Assembly (NCBI GenBank): GCA_009617715.1 | Contig: VTFK01000138.1 | Location: forward strand, 496,001 to 560,000 | Origin: Plectrocnemia conspersa | Lineage: Eukaryota > Arthropoda > Insecta > Trichoptera > Polycentropodidae | Direction of reading: 5' to 3' | Length of the DNA: 64,000 nt | In this document: in pieces, positions 9,700 through 21,600 of the stretch | How the letters are laid out: the number at the start of each line of letters is the position of its first letter | Position numbering within the stretch: the stretch's first letter is position 1 | Notes under the pieces: model-generated | The model's input: only the letters and a program-made list of their open reading frames with translations | Database searches by the model: none | Told to the model about the DNA's origin: nothing | Program-made: the position numbers and the translations under genes

Positions 9700-12235
9700 A
9701 GTATAGAGAATATGAAATTACTGCAGTGTGAAATTTATTACGTGTGTATTTTTTTCCATGTTTTATTTCTTCTTTGAATAATTTTTGCTATGTAATTTTA
9801 TCACGTGTATTTTTCCTTGTGTAATTATTTCCATATATATGTAATTTCTAAAAAATGAGACCCTATTCAACATTGATAAGCCTGTAAATATTATATTTGT
9901 GATTCTGATTTTTTGCACATAGTGATATATAAATTATTGTACAGTGCTTATTTTCTAATTGGGCTATCTATATATTTATATTACTTTTATTTATGATACA
10001 TTTTTAATTAAGTTAGGCTTAACAAACATATAGAGTATTGAAAATATTTTTTGTCGATTTCTCTTGCCTATCAAAATTACACTAATAAAATATTGTTTGT
10101 AATTAAAAATTCCTCCTATTTTTTTAGGACTATTTCAATCAACGTGATGAGATCACCAGCGATTCTAAAATACATCGACAGGAAATACCGAAAATATTTT
10201 TTGTTTAGAATACCACACAGATAAAGATACCCTACTCTAGTTTATCGGGTATCGACGATGTATTTATGGAATATGAGAGAAAGTGTAATCGTATATCTCT
10301 CCCAATATAAAATATATAAATAAATAATAAAAAAATAGGTTGAATCATACAAGTTGCATTCTTGTTGCATAATGAACCATAATACTTTATCACCTGCCAG
10401 AGTCATCGTCGGGCTACGGTGGTGCTTGGCTTAGTGTCAAGGTTAACTGAGATTCTCTGATACATTAATTTCACAATAAATGATTGTAATTTATATTATA
10501 CTGCCCAAAATCACCGTCTCCCCTATCTTATCCTCTTGTCCTCAATCGGCATGGCCATATCACTGTCGGCATAGGGAAAAAAGTTGACTCCCTTCCCTGT
10601 GGCGTGAGCGTTATAATGCCATTCCCTAAAAAAATAAATTCCCCAATGATCTCGCGGTCGAATACCCCGAAAAGGGGTCACAAAAAAGCAACCTGCCTTT
10701 ACGATTCATGCGAGTCGAATGAAGCATATACATATTTTAGAATGTCTCAGAACAATGCGGTGGTTGGTTTTTTTTTGGTGCGATATCGTTATCAGTTTAA
10801 TGTCAAAACTTGGTATGTGCGAGTAGAACGTAATTTTATGTTTTTTTTCATTGTTTCTTTATTATGGTACATATTATAAAAATATTTTATGACCCCAAAA
10901 ATTGTTTTTAATCTCATGTTTACATTTCACGTTATTAAAAAGTACCTTTAAAAATACGACTAAATGGATTGGAAAAAAATTTCAAGAACTATATAAAATG
11001 TAGGTGTACAATACTTAAAAAAGTAAACTTTAAATAAATGCTCACATATAAAAAATACAAGAATTCACAAATTTCAATATACTTATGTATATGTAAAGAT
11101 AGTTCAACTAATACTTTTAACTTATATTTTTTTATGCGGACTGGAAAACTAACGTATGATCGATTTATTTAGTTATTTGTCTTTGCGATGCATCTTGTCT
11201 TGTCGCGCCTCTATTAGCTGGCATGCTGAATATTTAGCCTATAGATCACTTTAGACATCTCAAAATTAAATAACGAGAAGTAAGCACATTTGTTTTGATT
11301 GGTTGTGCATCAATATTAAGAACTCTTAGTTTATATATCATATGTATATGTTATTTTTATTATTTATCTTACTCTCTCCCAATCCAATATTTTAATAACA
11401 CGTTTGATTTATACGCTCTGTTACAGACATATACATTAAATCCGCATAATATTCGTTTCTTTTAGAAATCACCAATTTTGATTCAATAACCTTTCTAAAA
11501 AAATATTTTCAGTATGATGAAGCAGTTTTTTTTAACATTTTAGAAGATATCCAGGCGAAAGTGTGAAACATTTTAGGGTTCAACGAACCCCATCCCCAAC
11601 CGAGTTCGCCCCCCCGTTTTTGGAGCAACACATTGATCAGCACGAGGAGTACGAAGCACCGAGGCAGACAGACTATCGAACAAATATACTTAATAATTCG
11701 CAAAAAAATTGTAACGAATGTTTCACAATTAACCCCTCCCTGCAGCAACACAATAGACTCGTTTATTACACGGATAATATATCATGTTTCATTGTCATTA
11801 CGCCGACTCTTCTCTGTTTGTATGTGAAAATAGGCGGATAATTTTGGACCGAACGTTCTCGCCAATTCGTGGATGATTGACCACCACGCGGCGAAAGTGA
11901 CGACCTCGCTCGTACAACGATCTCATTATGTATTTATAAATATTATTATACTTGTTACATCATTAATAGCGCTTCAAAAATACTCTTTAATCCCTTTATC
12001 CATTCCTCGTTTAAAATGCGCGTCGCTTTATGTATAGCTGGAGACAGGACGCGTTTTTATTTTTTTTAATCAGTAAGGGTTTTTCAAAATGATGTTATAC
12101 ATTTAAAATTGAATTTTATTTTTCGATTCTACATTTTAATTATTGTTAAATTAAATACATCAATATTTGTACAATAAAAATCGCATCGTCACTAGATGAT
12201 GTAAAAATATATTTCTAAGAAATTCTTAAAAATTA
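9700..12235. other. No gene seen
   Basis: AT-rich sequence. Short frames at 10604-10879 and 11509-11841 show no recognisable domain and no repetition elsewhere. A moderately GC-rich patch at 11840-11920 is unexplained. I annotate nothing here. Confidence 0.5.
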
Positions 12236-12237
12236 TA

Positions 12238-12920
12238 TTTTAGGGTATTCTAACCCTAAGGGGTGTGACATCGCAGCCAGAAAGACAGTTAGAAATTAGT
12301 AAAAATATTCAGTTTATATAACATATTGCGACAAACTATGTTGGTTATTCTCCGAGCGGTGGTGGAGAAGCTGGCAGAGGGATGATGTCAGTGGAAGATT
12401 GGTGTGGCAGCAACAGTATAGCGGGGTTGATCCCTCTCTGCTGCGGTGCTCGTATAGTGGAGTCTCTCTCAGGGAGCGTCCATGACCGTATGTTGTCTTT
12501 GAATCTGCTAGTGTCTGCCCTCTCCTCATTGGAGACCAGCCTTAAGTATTCAGGGCTGCAAAGCTTGCTGACGAATCACAATCATACAGCTATCATCCAG
12601 CCAATCGTTGCACTCGCTTCTTAGAACAACGAAATATGTATACGCCTTTAGAAAGTGACATTTGCTTAATGGACATTTCAACGTAACGGGAATATTGTGG
12701 ACTAACGTGATGATATATTGTTACGTAACAAAGAAATATTCTTGCAATGCATCAGAAATCACTTGCGTGCTATTTATGTGAAACCGTTTTTTCTAGTCGC
12801 AACGAGGGCTTTTGTGTGGTTCCATCCTTTACACTATATTGTCTTGTTTCTCATGATCATTTTCGGTCACGTCAATTTACTGCGTGAGTTTCAAGAATGA
12901 GAACCGGCATAATATTATCC
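12238..12920 (+). repeat. H-family repeat, copy 1
   Basis: About 650 bp, shared with 33360-34005 and 61014-61640. Landmarks in order are AAGGGGTGTGACATCGCAGC, GGTGGTGGAGAAGCTGGCAG, CAGCCAATCGTTGCACTCGC, TTCTTAGAACAACGAAAT and TTAGAAAGTGACATTTGCTT. The three copies differ by substitutions and indels that break every frame, so the 60-85 codon frames inside it are not genes. The length and 4-bp target duplication of copy 2 would fit a solo LTR or a TTAA-type DNA element. Confidence 0.75.
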
Positions 12921-13112
12921 ATTCTTATCCTTGTTGAAGGGTATTAGTAAACCTTTATGTTGTAATTCGTTCACTAATAAACTTACTGTATAAATACAAC
13001 TGTCCATAGAAAGTCAACTATGTACCATCTGTAAGCAGATGAAATTTTAATGCCAAACTGTCACTGCTGAAATTGATTGTGCTCAGCTGGAACGATTAAA
13101 ACAATAGATTTT

Positions 13113-13450
13113 TCTACTAGCGAAAATGTAATTTAAAATGTCTATTAAATTTAATTTGACAGTTGAGAAACGTACATTTGCTGTTCAAACCCAAACCTAA
13201 CATACACGGATTAATAGAGATCGCAATACCGGTCCTCTTTACAAAAGCAGTATTTTCGATATTGTTTTGCTAATACTGGAATCCGAATATTTTCAATATT
13301 TACAGAAGCTTTCGTTGAGATTCGAGATTAGAGATGACGATTTATCAATGAAATAAAAACATTCAGAAAAAAATCACATTTTAATTTTTAATAATATATA
13401 TTTCCACCAGTGAAAATATAATTTATATGATTTCAACTTTTCCATATGTA
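13113..13450. repeat. E and D repeat fragments
   Basis: 13113-13205 carries CTAGCGAAAATGTAATTT, then GAAACGTACATTTGCTGTTC and AAACCCAAACCTAACATA (family E, also at 23866-23990 and in the foldback at 37311-37470). 13385-13450 carries ACCAGTGAAAATATAATTTA and TGATTTCAACTTTTCCATAT, repeated at 25845-25915 (family D). Both are non-coding dispersed pieces. Confidence 0.6.
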
Positions 13451-13519
13451 GTATTATATACATTTACATGCAGTATTTATTTACATGAATGCTAAAAAGA
13501 TTTTTATTATGAAAAGTCT

Positions 13520-13941
13520 TAATATGAACGTTAGATAACCGAGCGCTTAAACTGCGACGGCACGATTTTATTGCTTTTGACATGGATTTTTGATCTCTGA
13601 GAAGTGATATTTGTTTTTTGTGCTCTCTTATTGGTCAAAATTCGGTTTAGATATGCTTCATTCGATTCTAAATATATTCCGATTAAATATTTTTAATATG
13701 AACGCTAGATAACCGAGCGTTTAAACTGCGACGGCACGATTTTATTGCTTTTGACGTGGATTTTAGATCTCTGAGAAGTGATATTTGTATTTTGCGCTCT
13801 CCTTTTGGTCAAAATTCGGTTTAGATATGCTTTATTCGACTCTAAATATATTTCGATTAAATAGTTTTAATATGAACGCTAGATAACCGAGCGTTTAAAC
13901 TGCGACGGCACGGTTTTATTGCTTCTGGCGTAGATTCTAAA
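13520..13941 (+). repeat. B-family tandem array, 174-bp period
   Basis: Units start with GAACG(T/C)TAGATAACCGAG at 13526, 13700 and 13874, giving a constant 174-bp step over about 2.4 copies. Each unit continues with ACTGCGACGGCACGATTTTA, a CTCTGAGAAGTGATATTTGT box and AAAATTCGGTTTAGATATGC. The third unit is cut by the C-family MITE at 13942, after which B-like sequence (TTAGAAGTG) resumes. Dispersed single B units elsewhere appear to be parts of the same repeat. Confidence 0.88.
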
Positions 13942-14125
13942 CAGGAACGTCATTTGGGGGGGGGGGGAAGGGCAAGCGGAAAATCTTGCCTTCCCCCTTT
14001 TAAACTTGGCTAGAAAAATGGATGTCATTTAATAAAATATCATTAATTTTAATGAAATAAATATATTTAAAAAAACGGCCAACTTTTGCTTCCACCCCAT
14101 GGAAAAAGCTGAAATGACGTCCCTG
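13942..14125 (+). mobile_element. C-family MITE (hAT-type ends), copy inside the B array
   Basis: It starts CAGGAACGTCATTTGG and ends GCTGAAATGACGTCCCTG, so the terminal inverted repeat is about 14 bp with one mismatch. The interior has a G-run, an ATGGATGTCATTTAATAAAA box and ACGGCCAACTTTTGC. The family is also seen at 14916-15096, 25625-25705, 35430-35515, 35855-35965 and 51634-51735. No clean 8-bp target duplication is seen at this copy, though the left flank ATTCTAAA matches the right flank of the copy ending near 35515. Confidence 0.8.
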
Positions 14126-14569
14126 CCCTTAGAAGTGTCATATAACGCCTAAAAAACACGAATAAAAAAAATAAGAATAGCAACTCATTATGTAACCCAA
14201 CATATTTGTTGAATTTTTATGTTTTGATTGCTAAACCATTTTTTTTAAATAATTAATATTTTTTAGATGACAGCGAAAATAATTTTATCTCTAAATCTGA
14301 TTTTTTTTATTGCAGAGAAAATTAGCGATTTTTTAGCCTACAATAAAACTGTTTATAAACGACATTAAATAGCGAACAATCTTAGGTTCATTATCAGATT
14401 GCATGCATGATTTTCAATATTGTTTATCCACAAGCAAATGTGTGCCTTGTTCAAACGAGATAAAGACAATCTGGTGTCGCTCTGAATCGATTCGTGTAAT
14501 CCGCCTTAAATTGTTGTTCATGTCAGATTTTAAATTCTAATATTAAATTATTAATAACCTCGTTTTTTC

Positions 14570-14780
14570 TACAGTCTAGTCAAAGACCGGTGCAAGTTTT
14601 TCGATGCGGCCTGTCCTTTTTTTGTAAGGATTTTGGCCTAGCGGTCGGTCATCAACCCGCCGCCAGGGAGATACCGCGGGACCTGCTTGGCCGACACGGG
14701 GGAGACTGATGCACACACATGCCTGTTAAGAAATGCTTCTCCGAAGGCCTTGCTAACTAAAAAAATTTTGGGCGCTTCTT
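14570..14780. other. Unclassified GC-rich segment
   Basis: A patch markedly richer in G+C than its surroundings, with CCTAGCGGTCGGTCATCAAC and GATACCGCGGGACCTGCTTG. I see no credible frame, tRNA fold or second copy. It could be a piece of a retroelement or a host regulatory or exonic patch. Unassigned. Confidence 0.3.
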
Positions 14781-14915
14781 ACTAACCTGCCGGAGTACCG
14801 TTTTGTGATATTCGATTGGAGCTTGCTCGATATCGTATTGAGCGAATATCTCGATAACAAATGTCCATATCGTTTTAATGATTAGATCTTTTACATTCAC
14901 TTTTTTTTCCATTAT

Positions 14916-15096
14916 CAGGGACGTAATTTTGGGGGGAAGGTGGGGGCATTCCCCCCCTTAAATTTGGCCAAAAAATGCATGTAAATAAAAAAATGAAATA
15001 CTATGAATTTTAATGAAATCGAAATATTAAAAAAACGACCACTGACCTACCAACATTTGCCCCTACCCCTGGAAAAAAACTGTAATGACGTCCCTG
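14916..15096 (+). mobile_element. C-family MITE, near-complete, with 8-bp target duplication
   Basis: 181 bp, with termini CAGGGACGTAATTTT and TGTAATGACGTCCCTG. The flanks TCCATTAT (14908-14915) and TCCATCAT (15097-15104) match at 7 of 8 positions, which supports a hAT-type insertion. The interior matches the copy at 13942, including ATGCATGTAAATAAAAAAAT and AACGACCACTGACC. It has no coding capacity and would need a hAT transposase supplied in trans. Confidence 0.88.
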
Positions 15097-15256
15097 TCCA
15101 TCATATAATTTTGTTGTTTTGTTAATTTTTTATCTATTAGTATGTATGTTTGTATGTCCTGAAACAATAAATGATTACTCGTGCATACATGTCGTAGAAA
15201 ATATTTTCACTTATTGCATATGCAAACAAAATAATGCTTTACATATTACAAAAACG

Positions 15257-15301
15257 CCTTGTAGATCAATTAAACGCGAAGTATTTAATTGATCTACAAG
15301 G
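15257..15301. other. Perfect 18-bp-arm hairpin
   Basis: CCTTGTAGATCAATTAAA at 15257-15274 and its exact reverse complement at 15284-15301 are separated by the 9-nt loop CGCGAAGTA. It is too short for a typical pre-miRNA and does not look like a transposon end. Function unknown. Confidence 0.75.
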
Positions 15302-15702
15302 TAACAGAGAACGAATATTGAAATGTAATGTGTACATGACGATATGCTTCTTATATTACAGAATAAAATTGATTTGGTGGATGGTAGTTGAATGTGGGAT
15401 ACTATTGTAATAAAAGTGCCGAACCATCGCATCATGCTTGTGAGGAAATCACATCTGGTTCATCTAAAGCAGGGGTGAATTATCCTATTTGGGGTAATAA
15501 TATGCCCTGGTTTCCGTATCAGGGATGTTTATTTTTGATTTAAGACAAAGTATTTATTATTTATTGTGCAAAAAATTGATATTTTAGGTATACGTGAAGT
15601 CGTGAAAGCAATTTTTTGGTTGGCCTACTCTTAAATTCGAAAATGTACAAACTCGGCGAGATTAGGTTGTAAAGCTCGGTTTAAGTCTTGATGTCTTGAA
15701 GT

Positions 15703-17403
15703 CAGGACTGGCTCAAAAATAGCGCCCCAGGCTCTAAAAATATAGGTCATTTTGGAAATTTTTGTTTGGATACTACAACAATCTTGAGAGAGCTAAAAAA
15801 ATTCATCGCCCATTTTTTTGTCCGAGGAAGCCCACTTAAACGCCAGCGATTCACTCTTGTTTTTTACAAATTATTTTTTTAAAACAAGTTAACGAATTAT
15901 TACAAATTATATTTTTTTAATTATTAAAGATTATTGTACTAGCTTTATTTATCAGTAAAGCAAGTATTTTATATTTATATTTAGAAAGAGATACTGACCC
16001 ATGAAGAGAAGTGACTCACTAAAAAGTCGCTTGCGCTTAAAGGGTTAAAGCAGGACAGATTGTCACAAGAGCTAATAAAAATAAAGGTCGTCACGAATTT
16101 TTTTGTTTGAAGAAGACGAGAAATTGTTGCGGGAGCTAAAAAATGCCATTTCAAAAATTTTGTTCAAAGACCAAGAATTTTATATTCCTTTTCGCGGGAT
16201 GATAATTTCCATCATGTCTGTATCTGGTTTTTGACTAATAGTTTCAGATTGGCCAATAATAGTTACCGGATTTCAAATAATAAGAACGATGAAGAATTAC
16301 TTTGATTTTGATCACTTACAATAAATTTTACTAAAGTTCCTTTAATTGCTGCTGCTCCTTTGCCTTTCTTTCTCGCTTATTTTTGTAGAAAGCTCCAGAT
16401 TTTTTCTATTCATATAAATAGTGAGAAAAAAAAAAAATTCTATGTGGTTTTTATCAAGTAATTATGTTCAGAAATGATAATCGGCAATTTAATAAATTTT
16501 AGGAATATGTCTTTTTCTGAACATAAAGATATTTTATTAATTTATCCGATTAATCTAATTTTAAAAAATCATGTATTTTACAAGCAACGATATTATTTAA
16601 TTAAAAATATGATTGTCAATATTTTTAAAATACGAGTAAAACAAGATTTTTAGATTACAATATTTATTTATTTATATAGTAAATACAGTTATTATTTTTT
16701 CTCAAAATGTTTTTCCTATACTAAGCTTGCACATATAATATAAACAATCTATAAATAATAAACACGTTTATCTCTATTTATTTCTTTCTTTAGTACCAAG
16801 AAATTATTAAAAACCACTAAGGCATATTAAATGAAAATATGAATACCCGCACAATTTGGAATAACAGATAGTGAAAAATCGTTTCACATTACAATATATG
16901 TTATATATATATATATATGATTTTTAGATAGATTTCTATTCACGTCAATTTCTAAGAAACGGGGATTTCGATTGAGGATTTAGGTATCTTCAAAAGCATG
17001 AGGTTTTGGTACCAATTGCATTCAAGAAAATATAAATTTAGTTAAAAAAATACCGATGTAACTTTACGCCTATTAAATTGTTTTTTTTTTGTAAGTTATT
17101 ATTTTATTATTTTTTTCACATTAGTCTCGTACATTTTAAATAGAGATTTTGTTGAATCGGGCGCCCACGTGCCTCGCACGTGTCCGCCCCCCCGCCGGGA
17201 CCGGCCTTGACGAAAGTTCAAAAAACAGCTCTTTTTGGAAATTTTCGTTTAAGTAGGAAAAATAAGGACAAACAATTTGCGAAGGACGTCTAGGCACCCT
17301 AACTTATATAAACTTCCGTCGCCGTGTTAAATAGAATCAAGTGGAGCCCCCCCCCCCGTTCAGAGTAATTGGCGCCCCGAGTGACCGCTTTAAACCGCCC
17401 CTG
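15703..17403. mobile_element. hAT-type element, 1.7 kb, with 8-bp target duplication
   Basis: The left end reads CAGGACTGGCTCAAAAATAG then CGCCCCAGG. The right end, on the minus strand, reads CAGGGGCGGTTTAAAGCGGT then CGGGGCGCC. The flanks CTTGAAGT (15695-15702) and CTTAAAGT (17404-17411) agree at 7 of 8 bases. The interior repeats GAGCTAAAAAA and TTGGAAATTTTYG boxes near 15750, 16080 and 17235. I found no transposase motif, so it appears non-autonomous or badly decayed. Two CACGTG boxes at 17166 and 17177 lie near its right end. Confidence 0.65.
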
Positions 17404-17699
17404 CTTAAAGTACGAAGTGGAAGTTATCGTTAGTAACTGTGTGTGTGCCTTTTATACGCATGACTTCTCCTGAGGAACATTTAGGGCTCGCCCACTTTTT
17501 TAACTACAGCCAATTACTGGTCTGGGTGTAACCGTTACGTTTGTATGGCAGGTTTTTTTAACGGTTGTTGAAATTTAACAATTGCGATGCAAATTCTCTC
17601 GACATTTTATAACAAAGGCACTTTCAAAAGTGGTCGTTTTTTAGTAATACCGCTGATTTATAGCAGTGTCGCACTGGACGGTGAAAAAGGGGATTTTAC

Positions 17700-18047
17700 C
17701 GTGTACATCTTACCGTGGGACCTTTATATTGTATGTACATCTTAAAAACTTAGAATTTATTTATATCGAGTATCCTATTAAGAGCACCGGATTTATTAAG
17801 ATCGCTTTCTATTTTCTGTTTATTATGTTTGTATAATAAAAAAATATATTTATTTTAAAATTCGCGTGATATCGGATGTTCATAAAGTTTTCAAATATTG
17901 CATATTGAAAATTAAAATAAAATATATTTATATACATGTTTATTTTTACTATACTGTTCACCTTCTTTTTTCTTAGGGGGCAGTGGGTGAATTATTTCAT
18001 GAAATATTGCCTACACGGTAAAAAGTTCCCACCGTAAGATGTACACG
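17700..18047. mobile_element. Small element with 25-bp inverted repeats
   Basis: CGTGTACATCTTACCGTGGG at 17700-17719 pairs with CCCACCGTAAGATGTACACG at 18028-18047. The full arms are about 25 bp with two mismatches. Both outer sides carry further TTTTACCGT/ACGGTAAAA complementarity. AT-rich non-coding interior; superfamily unassigned. Confidence 0.6.
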
Positions 18048-18694
18048 CTGAAACGAACACTGTAAGAAATCAGTTAAAAAATAAAAAAAAAGATCAGTTG
18101 TTGAAATTTAATAAATTATTGACAGTTGTTCTGTTTCTTCATGGAACTATTCTCACTGTTACGCGAAGAATTCTCAAGTGTCATAATAATTGATAACCAT
18201 ATAAGTAACGCAAGATTTGCTTATTATCACACTATTTACATTAAATTAAAGTAATTTTTAACATAATTATTACACCGCGCAAATGCGGCCTGTTGATCAG
18301 TAATACAAATAAATAAAACAAGACTAAAGTGGCACGATAAAAATCATTTGTTTCAAATATGCATATATGCGTTAAAAGAGTAATAAACAAAACATCAACA
18401 ACGGCGGTTCGGTGATTTTACAAACTGAAAATAATATTAATGCATTGTTGAATGTGGAATGTACCCGGAATGACAAGTGCAAGGTTGCCAAATCTCCATC
18501 TGTTCTTACTCCAACGGTCACGCAACAATTATTATAAAACTGAGGAAAAGTTTTTAGAATATTTCTTTAAAGAATATGATTGACTTGACTTCTTGTTTAT
18601 ATTATTCTTCTTAAAGGTTAAAATCTTCAACACATTCAAATTTCATTCTATAGAAGCCAGTTTTTTGGTGTTGGTACTGACGTTTGTTGTGAAA

Positions 18695-18855
18695 TTATCT
18701 TTTGTCGTTTTTGTTTAACGGTGATATATAGCACCCATTTTTCATTCCCATTTACGATCCGATCAATATAAGGGCCAACAAAGAAGTGAGCATGTAAAGA
18801 CGCTGTTCAAGATTACGCTCCAGCGGTACCTATATGTCCAGCATAATTTGTATTA
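18695..18855 (-). pseudogene. Mariner transposase fragment
   Basis: On the minus strand one frame reads DRIVNGNEKWVLYITVKQKR. Mariner transposases have RIVTGDEKWxxY around the first catalytic aspartate, followed by a K-R-rich segment. Here the aspartate is Asn. Upstream, in another frame, are LDI, a stop, then VPLERNLEQRLYMLTSLLAL, matching the mariner WVPHEL...R...C..LL linker between the HTH and the catalytic core. The frameshift, stop and lost Asp make it a pseudogene. The HTH domain and the rest of the catalytic core were not found. Confidence 0.75.
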
Positions 18856-20065
18856 CCCATTTTTTTAAGATTCGAATATGTATTTTCGAAAGGGATATGC
18901 TTACATCCTGAGATATTTATCTACATAAAAAGATTTGATTATTTTATAGAATGCCCGGTACTTATGAAAATCGCCGTTAACATTTTACTACACCAATCAC
19001 TTCACATGTTTTTTTGTTGCACAGCTTTCAATTTCATTTGGAAGTCAAACAGCATGCGACCCGCTAGCTATATCTGACTATTATATGTATAATAGAAAAT
19101 CGTCGATTGATATTTAAAGCAACCAGTGGATGTCAAATTTATATGCAATATAATCTTTTAAGAAAATTATTTCGCAGTAAAGGAATATGCACATTTTTTA
19201 ATTAATTAGATTTTCTAGAACTCTTTACGATAAGCACAAAAACTATAACTATAACAAATAAATTGACACCTATCAATAAATAAATTAGTTTCTTTATCAT
19301 GAAATTCTATAAATAGTTTGACTGAAACTTTATTTTATTATTCTTTATATTTAATTGTAATCCTGTTATACAATATGTTTAAACTTGTTTTTGCCCAACG
19401 TTTTTAAATTATTTATATTATAATTCATATGCATTGTGCGAACTTTTCGCAGGTGCGTATTTTTTAAAATCCAAAGTTATTCAATAATAAATTATTATTT
19501 CTGCAAAGTTTTGAAGTAACCTCCGAAGATCGGGTTGAATTCTTGGATTTCTGACTTCGCAGATGTACTAGGTTTGACGTAATTCGGTCTTCTTAGTTTC
19601 CCGTAGCGAAGTCGAAAGCGAAATAGTAGAAAAGTCAAGTTCTGAATTATCTGATATGCTTATATAGTTTTATGGAGATAGGGGAGGTGCTTCGCTCTTC
19701 CTTATTTCTTCGTCTGGCCAATGTGATGCTTAAGGGCGGAAACGCGAATATGTAATTAACTTATCATTACATAATCGCTATTTTTCAAACAGCTGGAAAT
19801 TTGGCAACGCTGTCATACGAATTGTCAGGTACCTGTTAAGCATATATCGCAAACTCTGGTGTTTTTTGTATGGATAGTGCATTCACTTGTGTTTTTATAA
19901 ACACCGACTGTCATTTGTTTATGTCCATTTTAAATATGTACATGCAAGTAGTCCTAATCTGCCCAAAATATCTTATCGGCACGCGCACTTGTATAGACAT
20001 ATTTTTTATATTCGGGCGGAACATATTAGTCACATCTAAAAATAATAGTAATTCTCCACCAACCC

Positions 20066-20261
20066 TTGAGCCTTATGCTTCCTCCACACTCTCTGGAAGT
20101 AGGCCATGGTTGGGCAAGGACGGAAAATATAATGTGTTAATTCGGGGCTACTTCGATCGAGCTCGGGTCTGCCCGCTCTAAGGTCTCGGCGACCTCGACC
20201 ATATTCGGTAGACCTTTGGTTCGGTCACTTCCAGAGAGTGTAGAGGAAGCATAAGACTCAA
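20066..20261. mobile_element. F-family mini-element with 34-bp terminal inverted repeats
   Basis: The left arm starts TTGAGCCTTATGCTTCCTCC and runs to CTCTGGAAG. The right arm is its reverse complement with two mismatches over 34 bp. The 196-bp element has the F-type interior (GTAGGCCATGG, TCGGGGCTACTTCGATCGAG), so it is a deletion derivative of the F element. No target duplication is obvious. The 103-codon frame that crosses it is chance. Confidence 0.85.
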
Positions 20262-20332
20262 TTTATTGTAATTACTTGTAAAAGGCATAATAAAATTAAT
20301 TGCTATAAATATTCGCGCTTACAGAACAAGTT

Positions 20333-20356
20333 TATTCGTCACGTTAGTGACGAATA
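20333..20356. other. Small hairpin
   Basis: TATTCGTCAC, loop GTTA, GTGACGAATA. Perfect 10-bp arms with a four-base loop of the same type as the palindrome centre in the B foldbacks (CGCTCG-TTAC-CGAGCG), but in unrelated sequence. Confidence 0.6.
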
Positions 20357-21145
20357 GAGTCGAAAGATAAAATGTGCTTAGACCTTCTGTCTGTGTCCAT
20401 TTTATCTGTCTACCGTTTATTCATGTTTGTTTTTATCTATGCCAGCTTCAAAAGGATCAATGCATTCGTTCTAAATCGTTATATTATTACTCTCTAAAAT
20501 TAAAATGTAGACAATTTCAGCAAATGCATCATAAATACAATGACAGAAAATATCACGATATATACACTACTTTGTTTATAAAACGCTAATGGTTTTTGAA
20601 ATACGCAAAATGAAGATTTTTTATTTCTGGAGAATATACATTGTTTTTTTTTTTAACAAAAATCAAATTTATAGAATATTTTTAAAAACCATTGCTATTT
20701 TGAAAGATGGTAGTGGTTTAAATTCGTTGAATTCACAGCTGCGTTCAGATCAGGTAGTAAGAAAAGGGATAGGGATTTATGATTAACACTCGGAAAAGCG
20801 TTGTTTGCCAATATAAATTTTATGACCTATAGGAATTACCAATAGTAAACATTTATTTGCACATTGAAAATAATTATAATATCAACTTTTTTGCCAAAGA
20901 TTTGTTCGTTGGCTAAGTGAAACAAGAGTCAATGTTTTCATGTAAATGCTATGTAAATTATACAATAATATGTTTCTATTTTTGCAAAATACAATGGAAA
21001 ATATCGTGGAATGGAAAGTTACCGTTAATTAAACACGCAATAAGTATTTAATCAGAATTATAATAATATCTTTTATTAGAATTTGAAGTAAATTAATATT
21101 GTAATCGCGTTCGTTAATATTTTAATTATTAACGTATAAAATACC

Positions 21146-21167
21146 ATGAGCACAAATTTGTGCTCAT
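21146..21167. other. Perfect 22-bp palindrome
   Basis: ATGAGCACAAA is followed immediately by its reverse complement TTTGTGCTCAT with no loop. It could be a dimeric protein-binding site or simply chance in AT-rich DNA; nothing nearby decides. Confidence 0.6.
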
Positions 21168-21401
21168 CGTCATTCCAACGTTTCTATTTAGTACTTAAAA
21201 TGTAACTAATATTATTTTAATAAAAATTGATATCCTCTCCATTTTTTACGGCTCTGATTAAGTAATGAACATATTTTTAGTCCCTTTTTATAACTTAACA
21301 TCCACGCATATTCATCTATTTTCAACTTTTAAGTTCAATTAGGTTGAACAGCGATGTACTGATGGCCGATTACGTGCTACTGCATACGTGAAGACAAGAG
21401 G

Positions 21402-21600
21402 CGCCGACAATGTTCGGAAGCGCTTGAAGCTGGCCAAGTCGACTTAATTACTCCCACTTCTTTCGCCGTTCTTGGTAAACCTCGGACAACTTCCGAGAGA
21501 TTTTAGAGCAGGCCGAACCGAAATCGACCGAAGTAACCCACTACATTCTCCGACATTGGCAAACCTTGGCCAACTTCGAGAGAGTGTAGTGCAGGTATTA
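21402..21600 (-). repeat. F-family fragment, one terminus
   Basis: Read on the minus strand from 21600: TAATACCTGCACTACACTCT, GGCCAAGGTTTGCC, GAGAATGTAGTGGGTTACTT and CTTCCGAACATTG. This matches 1533-1720 in order. The other half of the element is missing. Confidence 0.75.

Noticed and set aside
12382..12624. 80-codon frame in H copy 1 (and the 82-85 codon frames in the other H copies)
   Set aside because: The three H copies do not keep the same frame or protein sequence, so the frames are incidental.
13520..13941. CRISPR-like array
   Set aside because: Repeats are contiguous 174-bp units without spacers, in eukaryotic DNA.
14570..14780. Possible rRNA or snRNA fragment in the GC-rich patch
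   Set aside because: No recognisable conserved rRNA or snRNA segment; the composition alone suggested it.
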